A stretch of DNA of 64,000 nt from Aquanectria penicillioides (taxonomy: Eukaryota; Ascomycota; Sordariomycetes; Hypocreales; Nectriaceae), in assembly GCA_003415625.1 (NCBI GenBank), contig PYIU01000005.1:1369001-1433000 (forward strand), read 5' to 3'. Every line of letters begins with the position of its first letter. Within the stretch, counting starts at the first letter, position 1. Shown one piece after another: positions 1-11,726 of the stretch. The translations under genes and the position numbers were made by a program. The notes beneath the pieces were generated by a model. That model was given only the letters and a program-made list of their open reading frames with translations, had not been told where the DNA came from and did not search any database.

Positions 1-2158
1 CAAGGTTCCTCCGAGTGGCTAGTCATCATCACCACCACCACCACTACTCAACACGGCCATCATCATAATCGTGGACCATCATCACCGTCATCGTCATCAT
101 CATCATCATCATCATCAACAAGACGGCGGTCGGTCGCGGTCAATGACCGGCGATAGGTAGCGGGCGAGGTTGGTCAACGTGCATCATCCACCATCGTCAT
201 CACTACCAGTATACACTCGCCTCCACCACCACCAACAACAGAAACCACCCGTCGCTCCGCGGGAACTATGACTTCACTCGGCCGGCTCCATCCCCCTCGC
301 AGCGACACCAGCCTCGCCTGCTCCCCAGCATAACCATGTCGACTGCGGGGAGCCAGACTGGCAGCGTGCTCTGAGAGGCCCGGTCCCTTGTCCTCCGGGC
401 CAAACCCACCCAATAGTCGGGCGATGGAGGACACGCGCCACCACCTGACCCACGGGCTGCGCCTCTCGTCGTGGCTTGCTCGACCGCATCGGCGCATCCA
501 CCCACACACCCCCGTTCCTCATGCCGGAGTCGCCGGCGGAGTAGCTCATTTCTCTCGGCCGCTTCAAGACGACTTCCATCCTGTTTCCGTGCAGTTGCAG
601 TAGCTCTTCGTCGCCTAGATGGCCTCTCGCCCTCTCGTTGACCTGTTTCGCCCGGCGTCAGGCATCCTGACCCCCCTTCTGCGATCCACTGTGCTGCATC
701 CGCTTTTTTTGGTTCTTGGTCAGACACGGCGCGCACCTTTCCCAAGCTATACACAGTATGCATCAGACACAATACTGACAGGACACACGACTCTACTGAT
801 GTCTGTCAGACTCACATCCGTAACTCGTCACCTCAGGACCCATCTTTCACCTCACCGCGGCATTTCGTCCGCCTCACCTTTTGCGAATCAACGCTCTTTG
901 ATACCATGTCTGCATGTACGCATGTATGCATCCATTTCCCATTTCCTATCAGAACGTACCCCACAGCCTCATGCGTGCACCACCTACATGTTACACGTAC
1001 ATACAGAGAGAGAGGTACGTACATACGTATCCATCCGTCCCCATGGCCGTTTCCTCCTTGCCGCCCGCCGCCTGTCGCCCGCCAGGGACCGCCCTCGCTT
1101 CTCCTGCGCCAATAAGAGTCATGGAGTGAATAGGGCCCTCTTCCGCCGCGGCTGTTTGGGGCCCATCCACCTGTGAAAGATATGTCCGCTTTTAGCTAGC
1201 TCTTGATGTTCCATATTCCCTCTCCTGCCATACATCACCTCTCATTCGGTTTCTTGACCCCTTTGCATTGCATCGGGCACTTTCTATTCGTCTCCGTCAC
1301 AGTGATCCGTGAACATCTCCATCGTGAGGCTGATCGATTATCATCAAACACACTTGAGAAAGTGCCTTCCAATAGACAAGGGGCCACCTTCAGCCGCTCA
1401 GTGAGTTGCTCGCGTCTTACTCTTCGATCCTCACCGGCGGAAAGGGAACAACAACACCCATGCTTCACTCTCCTGAAAACTTTTCACTCATTTCTGCGTT
1501 TCAATTAACATCACTTGTCACGCGGAGGCCTCAGTGACTGAAGATAATCGAATGTTGAGTCTCGAACATTCCATTGTGTGCAGGGCTGTCTAGATGCCTA
1601 TCCGACACTTTGACCCAGTTGTCCCTGGTTGGGTCGCCTCATTTGGCCCCCAATTCTAATCATTCCCAGCTGGTTGCCGTATAGAACTGTCCTATCCACT
1701 CTCTTTCGAGGTTGGCATGAACTTTGTAATATACACCCCTTCCACAGAGGACGATCCCAGCCCCAACCCTCCCATTCATTGACTCACTTGGCCGAGTCAC
1801 ATTGTACCGCAGGTATAGCCTCTTTTGAGGGGTGCCGCGAGGCGTTCAGAAGGCAGAAAATAAAAACGTCGTCTCGTCGTGGTGTATACTAGGCAGTAGT
1901 AGTAGAGTGAATAGAATAATAGACAGAAAAAAAAAGCCCTCCCCTCGTATCGCTAATCGTGAGCCCGTCGCCTCCTCCTAAACCCGAAGTCCTTTGTAGT
2001 TCAATCCACGCATTCATCGCCGGGCTAGGTAGAGTTGTACAATTGCAAGCCATGCTCCTGTGTAATGTATCGAATACCCAATGACACATGACCCTCACAT
2101 TAAATGCTAACGATCCTCCCAACTCCGATGTTCGTAAATGTGCCTACCCTGGGGAAGG
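1..2158. other. Gene-free stretch with CAT/CAC microsatellites
   Basis: I find no supported gene here. The first 120 bases are dominated by short CAT, CAC and CAT-like runs (a CAT tract at about 91-118). The open frames on both strands are low-complexity Pro/Arg/Ser/His translations without recognisable domains or splice-consistent extension. Bases 1900-2158 are the 3' flank of the pom1 gene, which ends at 2159. Confidence 0.6.
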
Positions 2159-5100
2159 CTAGGCTCTTCGACTCATGGCCGCAGTTGCTCCTGCAGCAGC
2201 AATGTCCTGCCTGGCGCTCACGCTTCTACCAGCTGCCCTCGGAAGGCCACTCCCGCCTGTGACAAAACCGCCAGTGCCGGCACTGCTTCGCTTACTGGGC
2301 CCCTGGTTCATGCCCGTTGTATTGCCAGATACTCTTCGTGTAGCACCCGAGACTGGCTTGTGGGGACTCACTCCTGTTCGCATCGACTGTGTGTTCTTGA
2401 GGCCAGCTCCAGGAGGCTCGGGGAGGGGGCGGGGGCCGAAATGGTATTGTGTCTCTTCATTGGCGACGACTCGCGGGTTGGCATACGGGGCGCATGCATT
2501 TTGTGGCCTGTGATGAATTCGTGTCGGATAGCCTCTTCAGGCTTCATGCGCCGATCTGGGTCCCAACGGAGGCAGCGGGCTAGGAAATCCAGGAACGCCT
2601 CGTCGTCGCATTTCAAAACTTGCTGCAATGTCTTCGAAGAGGGTCGGCGCCTGCGACCCTTGGAAGACACAGTTAGTCGCGGCTTGCCCATGGAGTCGAA
2701 GAAGAGCTTCTTCCTGGTGCTCTTTTCAATCAAATGCTTCTCAGGAGGACCAAAAACCTCCATAATACAAGCGAGTTGTTCTTGCTCATTTTCTCCTGGG
2801 AAGATGGGGACGCCGGTGTAGAGCTCGGCAAGAATGCATCCGACACTCCACATGTCAATGGGCATGCCATATGTCATACCAAGTATGACTTCGGGGGACC
2901 GATAAAATCGGGATTGGATATACGTGTATACCTTCTCATTCTCAAAACAGCTGGAGCCAAAATCGATGACTTTGATCTCCGAGTGCAAGGGGTGACGCAG
3001 AAGAATATTCTCCGGCTTCAAATCACAATGGATCACCTTTTTCTGCTTGAGGAGGTTGAGGGAGCTGAGAATCTGCTTGGTGAAGCGACGGATGATGCGA
3101 ATTGAAAAGCCCCGGAAGGCATGCGCCTTGATCAGCTCGTACAGGTTCATGTCCAGAAGTTCGGTGGAGATACAAAGATGTCCTCGGAAATAGAAACTTT
3201 GGGTAAAGTTGACCATGCTATGTCTGTTCTTAGGATCCTGTCGTCAAATTAGTTACGGAACATGCTCACTCCGCCCTTGGTTTACTTACCCATTCGCGAA
3301 GCTTTTGTAGAATGTTGACTTCGACAAGAGCCTGCTGATGGAATCGCTTCTTATTTCTGATGATTTTGATGGCAACTAGACCTCCCGTTTTGTGATCAAT
3401 GCATCTCACCACCTGCCCGAAACTCCCTTTTCCAAGAACATCAATAATCTCATATCGATATGCTAAGTGATCTCCAGGAACGATGGTGTAATCGCCGCGC
3501 TCGTCGTCGTAGCCAAAATTTGGGGAGTCGGACTGAAGGTCACCGACGACCTTGTGCGCATGCTGCGTTCCACAGAAAAACACATCATTGTAGTCGACAA
3601 TTTCGCCTCGCTCGTAAATGTTCAACATAGCGATACGGATTGCTTCGTGGGGCCCGACTCGTTCCTTGGGTGTCGCCCTCTTCCTGAGAGCATCCAGAGT
3701 TCTGGCAGCAATTTCGGTTTCCTTTCGTCGAGAACCAAGTTTGGCCATTTCCTCTTCAGCAGCTATATCATCCTTATCAAGGTCAGCGGACCATGAGTCG
3801 GGTCCCTTGGTTGTCGTGCTTGAAGCGGTCCTAGGACGAAGAATTTTTTGCATAACGGAAGTGTTGCGACCAACTGGCATAGTAGATGGATCAACCGTGG
3901 GCTTCTTGTTGCCCCAAGTCTCGCTCTTGGTCCTGTCATGGGCCATGAATGTGTTGAGACTTCCACCGGAGCTTTTGCGCCTCCTAGATTCAAGGTAACC
4001 ACCGGTTGGTTTGGTGGCTGGTGTTGGGCTGGCCTGTTTGGCATGGGCCGAATTGGCTATGGTTACAGACGCGGGGAGCCTAGGAGGTGGCATGCTCTCT
4101 GCTTGCTGTGCTGGAGGTGGAGGTGGAGGTGCTGAAGGCCCTTCGACCACATCCTGAGGAGCTGTGATGCTGCCTTTGGAATCCTTGCGTTTCCATGAGA
4201 GACTGAGCTTCCGCCGGAGCGAGCTGATGGATGAAGGGGTTTGAGGCTCCTCCATTGCGGGCTCTGGCGGGGGGACTTGGGAACCGGCTTGTCGGTTTTG
4301 GGTGCTCGTGGGCCAGCAGGTTTGGTAGGTACCCGATCTTCGAAAAAGTTGCTACTCACAGTGGTGAAATCCCCACCCGTCTTAGACCTCTTCAAAAATC
4401 CGTGCTCGGATCCTCCCTTAGGGAGAGACGAGGATAGAAAAGGAGAGATGCTGGTTTTGTGATCGATGTCTTTGAACCCCAATGATGAATCTGTGGAGCT
4501 GTTATCGGGTGGTGTGGGAGAAAGGTGTGTATGGTGGACCGAACTGCTACTTCGCAGTGACGGCAATTCGGGGGTATCTCCATGGCGGCTCTTGGAGAAG
4601 AAGGAGCTTTTTGATGCTGTCATCGGGGTGGTTGGCGTCTTGGGTAATTGCCGCGAGGGGGGCGGGCTCAGGCTGTTGTTGCGCTCCACACTAATATGCT
4701 CCTGCAACAGGGCGATTTTATTAGTAGTCGGTGTGCTCAAAGGTCCTAGGTTGATTGGAGGTAATCTAAGCGGCTGCAAATGCTTCCTACTCTGAGGAGT
4801 ACCCTTATTCTCAGCTTCCAAGCCGATCGTGGCAGGGACGTAGCTCTTGCGGGCGCTGGGCCTTCGTTGGAGCTTGGTAGGTTCGGGGAAAACTGGCATC
4901 GAAATACTTCCGGTCGAGTTGGAGTTGGAGTTGATGCTTAATGCATCCATGTTGCTCAAGGCAGTCTTCTTTTTCTCCATGAAATATGTCTCAGCGGGGG
5001 ATCCTTTGGTGATTCGTACGCTTTGGGAATGGCGGGAACAGGTGGAACATCTTCGTCGTCATCCACCGGCATTGGGTTATGTACAGTCGTATGCTTCGGG

Positions 5101-6359
5101 GCAGGTAATCGTGAGGTAGATGAGGACTGTGAAACACGCGGCTGTATGGACCCGATTGAGGTTCTCACGCTGGTGGATGAGTTTGCCGACAAGCCAGAAC
5201 TATACGATTTTCGACTGATATCTGGCGTGGTCCTTGACGAAGAGGGTGTTCCAGAGGCCTTCCTGGGAATCATGGACGGGGACCTCGATTCAGCTCGCGT
5301 GTCCATCGACACTGGCGGTGGGGGAGGGACATTGGAGGACTGGTTCAAGTTTTGTGACTGGGGCATGGTGGACAGTCTCCTCATCCTCCGAGTGTCCGTG
5401 GGACTGATGGTCCTCGCGCCGAGGCCAGTCGCATGAGAGGAGTGATGGCTGCCCGGCATCATTGAGGCTCTCTTGCCTGTGGAGGATGGGGTGCTGAGTC
5501 GCCCTCCGACACGTGGCGAACGCGGTGCGAGAGTCGAAAGACGGTTGTGTTCTGGGGTGAGGTTGCTGCCAAGGCCCAAGTTTGCTTGACTCGGGCGTGG
5601 CGGCGGCTGCACAGACTTTGCCTTTGTCGCTCTTGAGTTTGTTAGGTTCCGGGTGGCATCCAACCAACTTGCAGCGCCTCCGTCAATGGATGTTCTTGTC
5701 GATCCACTGGGGGCACCATCTGACAAAAGGCTGGGGCGCCTTTTCTGAGCAGTCCGAACACCGTAGTCTCCATCTGCTATCACGCCTGGGCCGATGGATT
5801 TGCGAGGTGGTTTTGCCGTAACGGTGTGAGATACGGGTGGATAATGGCTCTGGCGACGAGCTCGTGTAGAGATAGTACCATTGGAAGCGTCGATCGGGGC
5901 AGTTGAGTTGCCAGCGGTGGAGAGGTTCGACTGCCTGGTTGATGTGCTGGGTCGTCGCAGGAGGGAGCCGGATCGTGATGGGCGGTTGGTGGTCGGAATT
6001 GCAGGACGAGTGGAGCCTCCATTTTGAGAGGGAGCACCTTGGGACTTTTCGGGCATCTTGGAATCGTTCAAGCCATGGGCCTCGAGGATGCTTCCTTCGC
6101 CGGAGGGGGAGGGAAACTGGGTGAGTTTGAACTCAGTCGATGCGGATTCGAGGCTGCTTTGAAGATCATCGAAGCTGGGCGACGGCAGGAAGTCAAAGGA
6201 GCTAGTAGAATCGCCTAATTGTGTCGTCTCTCCTTCCGACCAAAGGAAAAAAGCGAATGATTGTTGGAAGCCGACGCGCTGAGCATTGGAGCGTTGAGGG
6301 CGAGGCCCGGGTTCAAGGCGGGAAGGGGCGGTCGAGGACTGGAGGAGTTGCCCCTGTTG
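2159..6359 (-). CDS. pom1: Pom1-type DYRK protein kinase (three apparent frameshifts, first exon unresolved)
   Basis: DYRK-family Ser/Thr kinase. In fission yeast Pom1 forms cortical gradients from the cell ends that control size and polarity. A long low-complexity Ser/Pro-rich N-terminus (6359 to about 3500) precedes the kinase domain, which starts near 3460 with a Gly loop (GKGSFGQ) and VAIK lysine. It continues with HCDLKPEN (about 3030), DFG and the YTY activation loop (about 2928-2920) typical of DYRKs. A 52-nt intron (3238-3289, GTAAGT...CAG) splits the domain. Only three missing single C bases keep this from being one frame: in the G runs (plus strand) at 4996-5000, 4269-4274 and 2431-2435. 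Restoring one base at each gives the continuous conserved tail (RPLPEPP motif, end ATAAMSRRA) and exactly 1384 codons from 6359 to the stop. An in-frame TAG at 6360-6362 after a GCTGAC branch site looks like a splice acceptor, so a short first exon with the ATG lies upstream and I could not fix it. Confidence 0.88.
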
Positions 6360-9300
6360 CTACGGGTTTGAGGTCAGCCTGGCCATGTGCGGTGACGGAG
6401 GGGACGACAGTAAACCACGAAGGGCTGTCGGAAGGAAGATGAAAGCGATGGTGATGGCAGCGGAGAGATGGAGGACGGGAGACTGACAAACGAGTCGGAG
6501 AGAAGTTCGCTGGTCGAGGCCCAGCCGGTGCCTTGTGCTCGTGGCTCATAGGGACCAGGTCGAGGGGCGTGGCTGGCAATGCGACCACGAGTGTGGATTC
6601 ACGGGGGGTCGGTTGCTAGCACAGACTCAGTCCGGTCAGGGAGCTGAGCGCATTCGAACGGCTACCTCATTCCGGACTGGGAGGACTGATGAATGAAAAG
6701 TATAGGGCGGCGCGGTTCTGGGAGATGGACGGGCAAGGAAGAGCCTGTCTCCCAAATGGCGCAGATGATCGGTGAGGCGAGGCGAGGCGAGGCGAAGCGG
6801 GAGGTGAGATGGGGATTGGAGATGGTGGATGAGATGAGGGCCGAGACGGAGTCGTTGTTTTTCCTCGAAAAGAGGGATGGATGCACCCAGCGAACTGCAA
6901 CATACAGCGGGCACGCACCGGACACAGGCACAACAGGCACAGGCAGGTTCGGAAGGGGGCATGGGGCACGGGGCCGATGGCACCTTACCTCAGTGAACCA
7001 GAACCCAGAACCCTCGAGGCGGAAGGCCAGCGGGGTGGGCCCGAGGTCAAGGTACTTTGTGATTGGGGGTGCTCGGGCATGATCGTCACGGTAGGGGCAT
7101 GTGATGGAGGTACTTGGTACCCGCGCCATGCCCTGGCCTGCTTTGCGTTTGTTTGGCCTGGGATGCTACCTTGCGCTACTCATGTCAGGAGGAGGAAGGG
7201 GCGTCACTGGGGCCACTGACCTTGGCCGACAGAATAGGCCATGGGAGGTTGCATCTGGGGCTCTTTCTCTCTCCTCGGCAATCAGTAGGCCTAGCGACGT
7301 CTGTATTTGTCCGCTGCTCCTGCCGATTAGCACTACGCATTTCCGAAATAGTCCAGGACCTAAGCAATGGAAACCATCCCATCCCGACCCATCCCCTAAT
7401 TACCTGCACTTCGCAGGTCAGCAGCCGGGCTGTAGTTACCTGTCCATGTGCCACCAGCACCGTGATGTGGGATGCAGGTTATATCGAGCTCCATTACCGC
7501 CGCTTCTAATATGCATGATATTGGACACGCATCAGATTTTTTTTTCCTCGTCACCGCCCTGAAATTTTTTTGGTCGTTTCTCCTTCCCGTTGCGTGCCCC
7601 ATCTCACTTCCCATTAGACAGCCAGCCATCGACTGAGATGCACTACCGCTTCCCCAGCCGTGTGTGCGGGCGTGTGCCCAGCCTCTGTCTCATCGCGTCC
7701 GGCGGATTCAGATTAGCCACGCTGATGATGGGCAAGCCGTGGCGGTAGGGGCTTGAGCTCTCAGCACTGTGGGGCCAGAAGACGATCGCGAATCACACAT
7801 TACGAGGTTTTGGAGTTTCCCAAGCCCAGCCGACGAACTGGTTGACGATCTCTCCCGAGTCGCACGAACATGTCATCTACATACATAGCACCCGCACAAG
7901 CCTGAATTTGTGCCCCGAGCTCCAATTCTCAGGGACCATGCTAATGCCCAATGTCCATATCATGTCCCTGCACTGTGCATTGCAACCAGCGTCTCAAAAG
8001 TGACAGGTGCCCGAAGTCGACGCCGCCAGTTTCGAGACCAGGATCAAGTTTCTCCTTTTGGTGGACGGCACAGAGACATTACCTTTGGCACTAGCAGCAA
8101 GAGCCCCATCGGGCCCTGCCCATCCTCCAACCTCTTGGATGTCTGGGCGGACTAGTCCCCACAGGGCCTAGGTTCACGTCTGGGACAAGGGGGGAAAATT
8201 GAATTGGCAGTGTTTACTGTTTAGCTTCCTCAGACCTTTGTTTTCGTCGGGTATTCCTTGGCACAAGGGTTTAGCTCTCATGGGCCGTCAAAGGCGACCG
8301 GCCCATGGGAGAATCCGGAGTATCGCAACAGGAACTATACATAAATGTATGTTGTTATCATCATCATCATCATCATCATCATCATGGCAACGCAAAAAGG
8401 CCTGTCAGGGGACCTCGCATCGCCCATCTGCTCCGACCCAATCAATGCAGCAGTCGCTGCCCTTGTTTTGCTGTTGTCCCGGCAAAGTCCTGCATCTTGC
8501 TTTGTTGCCACCTGTCTGGTCCAGTAGAGTGCTGCAGTTTTCATGGTGTCCCGGACTCTTTAGGGGTACTCTTCTCCTCAGATGCGAATGTTATTCGTTG
8601 GCAGTCATGCACCCACTGCACCGCATCGATGCAGCAGTCAGATGGCCCAATCTAAGAGCCGCTGCCCTCAGGGGGGCCAAGTTCTCTGCTTGCGTCGTCG
8701 CTGTAGCCCAGACACTATTTGCTGCATGTTTAATCCAACGCTCCGCCCGTGCATGCCTCCTTTCATTTCCAAGGCAAAATGTGCAAGGTGGTGTGGTCAT
8801 TTAGGGGCAACGTGATGATGGATGAGAGAACTACGAATACATATGGGTGGATATCCTGAGATGTTATTGTCGATGCTAGACAGTCCCTACCTCGGCAGGT
8901 ACCGGATTGAGGAGTAAGCAGTGCATGCCTACACGCCAACCTGGGCAGCTACGTCTCCACACCTCCGTGAGAGCCCATCCAACTTCTCCAGGAATGGTTG
9001 AAGAAAACAACAAAAGGATCGACCATAAGGCTCAAACTATAAGACATAATCATCAAGGTGCCATCCCCCCTCCCTCCAATTCAAAATTCGACAAGCGTTA
9101 CATCAGCCGACTTTGCTTCGCTGCATCGACTTCTACCACCAACCGAATGTTGCTTATTGGAAGTCGGGTTGTTGTGATGACAAAATTGGCACCATTAATC
9201 CCCAGGATAAGGCTCAACGGATGATATTGATGTGATATCGAGGGGATGCATTCCGGATCATGAGAAGCCATGATTTGCTTCATAACACTAGCGGATACTT

Positions 9301-10571
9301 TAGATACCTTCGCATACTAGTGTCTCGTCGATGATTGTTCGCCATCTAATGGTGAGCACCAACAGGCTACTAGTTTGATACGCCCCACTCACGTTCACAA
9401 GGCCAAGATAGTCCGAACTAAGTATGTAATGTACTCGTTAGGGCCAACCGTCACATAACCAAAGGAACAAAATCTACTTGTGTCAAGCCGAATTTAGCAA
9501 AAAAGAAAGAAAAAAAGAATTCTGCAGTATTTATATCGGGGGGTTCGTTTTTCATTCAAACTTCCCAAATACAGATTGAGCTCAATGCGGTGATCCAAAA
9601 GTCGGTACCAGGTTCACATCTAGGTACCTAGCCAACACCAAGCTGACTCGGCACAACGGATTTGTCAATCAGGTTGGCGAAGTGTCACGTGAGAAATGAC
9701 ATTGTGGCTTATCACTAGCAGATGAATATCGACCCATGTAGCTTCTCGACGTAGTGCCAAGTTGTTCGCTGAAGGCATTGTTCGAATTTGTCCGTTTTAT
9801 CGATCCCTATTTTACAAAACGGTTTGGGCTACTTTGAGTCTTGCCCATCATGAGATATTCTTAATCCGGCCGCGACTAGGACGGGTGGCATGACGTGAGT
9901 GAGATGCATCGCTCACGGCAGAGCGATGAGTACGTATCCACCACACCTGCTCATAATGAGCATCGGTCAACATCCGACCGAACACTATTACATTGTGTTG
10001 CAGAGGGACAATCTCCTTGGGCTGGAGGGAATGCGCGACGGCCTCCTCTGTTGGCAGCTGGATATTAAGATATCCGGAAACAAGTGACGCACCTTTGTCT
10101 AAGCAAGGACTTGTTGCCCCGACATTGTTTCTCATGTCTTGATCATGGGTTTAGGATTGTGAATTTTAAATTTCCTTTTTTTTCCCACTCTTTCCAGATT
10201 AGTGACTGGACAGGGCCGTCTGTTTCAACCTCCGCCGTCTTAGTTTGCCGTTCCCGTAGAATATCTCACAACAGTGGGACAACAAGGAGGGAGGGGTAGG
10301 AGAATGACGGAAATCTTGATTTAATAGAATGGGAAAAAAAAGAGATCGGGGGAAAGAAAGAAGGACAAAACCTTTTTATGCAAGTGACAACCAATAACAG
10401 TTGTCATTACTGGCGCTGTCCGTCTAATACGCAAGAAATTAGACTAGCTACCTAGGCCATGTGCACATGAGCATATGATATGTACCTAATCATTGATCCA
10501 TATGTATTCTTGATTGTCTCGCGTTTTATCAAATACTCAAGAGTCTGGAGCAGAGCTAAACAGCAGGAATA

Positions 10572-10610
10572 CTGCATCGTTAAAACTCTACACTGTGTTG
10601 CTGTAGCGTA
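10572..10610 (+). repeat. Decayed direct repeat, copy 1
   Basis: About 40 bases beginning CTGCATCG and ending CTGTAGCGTA recur at 11435-11476. The two copies differ by three C/T transitions in the last 20 bases plus a small indel. This copy carries C at each of the three sites. Confidence 0.6.
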
Positions 10611-11434
10611 TTCTAAAGGCATGTCTCAATAAGCTCCTTGCTACTAGACTCTTATCACTACAAGACTCAAGGAGACAAGAGACTAAGTGCGTGGTATCGC
10701 GGCACAGTTGCCCTAGCCGCCTGACTTTCTTTAATGTGAGGGAGTGAAGTCCTGGGGACGTAGAACCAGGGGGGCTTTAAAGGCAGGTGTTAAATATCTT
10801 CTATAGCGTGAAATTGGGCTGAGGGTCAATCTTCAGACCTTTGCGAATGGCACAGTAAAACTGTAGAAGGTCTTGATGCAACTGATAAGGAGACCTGGGT
10901 CTGGACCAACAGGTGGGGAAGCTAGAGGGTGCCGATGTGTGGGTGCGGGGTGGTACAGGGTAGGTCGCGTGGCGTGGGTCTTTTCTTCGGTTGGTTAGTC
11001 CCAGCAGACAGTCCAGCAAGCAGTGTAATCTAGGAGGCCTGCGCCTCCTCGAGTTCATGAATCAAGGAATCTTCCCTCTTTCAAATTGACCCTGTTGTTG
11101 GGTATTTGACAGGAGGAAAGTTGTTTCTTCCCTCTGAATCGGACTTGTTTTTAGGTATTCACAGGTGATATCATTTGATCCATTGCTGCGGATTCCAGCT
11201 TCACATTTTTTTCTATTTATTTGTTTAGTTTTTCTTCCTTCCCGTTCCCCTCTCCCTTACACACTTGGATCTTCATTTACCTCAGTCACTGACCAAGAGC
11301 ATCCTTTTTTGGGTTGCTTTGGTGGTTGTTCTTTTGCTTCTCTTGCCGCCACTTTGCCCCAACAAACTGCTTGTGGTCATCTGAGTATATTTGGTTTTGT
11401 TTATGTTGTTTGTATAAGATAGAAAATTGGCCAC

Positions 11435-11476
11435 CTGCATCGCTTATTAAACTCTACATTGTGTTGTTGTAGTGTA
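11435..11476 (+). repeat. Decayed direct repeat, copy 2
   Basis: Matches 10572-10610 in the same orientation, about 860 bases away. It carries T where the first copy has C (ending TTGTAGTGTA). The transition-only difference is the direction expected of RIP or cytosine deamination, but the sites are not in the CpA context that RIP favours. Confidence 0.6.
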
Positions 11477-11726
11477 GCTGGAGCCTCTGTAAAGTTTTGG
11501 TAACGACTGGGGTAGGGCGCAGTGCATCCGCTTGCGCCGGCGGGTGAGCTCTCGATGCGGCGGTGATGTCAGCGCAACGCTGTACACAAGCCTGTGTCAC
11601 ATGCCACCTCGACACCTGCCCGCCAGCACAACCTCCACCTCCACAACTCGGCATCCCGCTATGTCTTGAAAGGCTGACCCGACTGCCGCCCATCCCACCT
11701 TGCCCTCTCCCCTTCATCCCTCCTTG

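Larger units (their letters stand above)
6360..11726. other. Long gene-poor spacer (about 5.3 kb)
   Basis: The left end should hold the first exon and promoter of pom1, since an acceptor-like TAG sits at 6360-6362. Beyond that I see no gene on either strand. The longest open frames start at TTG and have no domain. There is a GGCGA pentamer run (about 6774-6795), an ATC run (about 8357-8385, nine units), a C-rich 5' flank before 11727, and a decayed repeat pair at 10572 and 11435. Base composition becomes more AT-rich from about 9300 to 11460, which fits an old, degraded transposon-like remnant, but no transposase can be read. Confidence 0.5.

Noticed and set aside
619..1176. Plus-strand open frame of 185 codons near the left end
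   Set aside because: Low-complexity translation with no recognisable motif, and no splice-supported extension.
2340..2375. Very short intron as an explanation of the pom1 C-terminal break
   Set aside because: The only GT...AG pair spans about 20 bases, far below the minimum for a fungal intron, and it would remove residues that belong to the recovered frame.
8199..8804. Plus-strand open frame of 201 codons
   Set aside because: It starts at TTG, and the CAT run gives a serine stretch. No domain and no ATG-based start.
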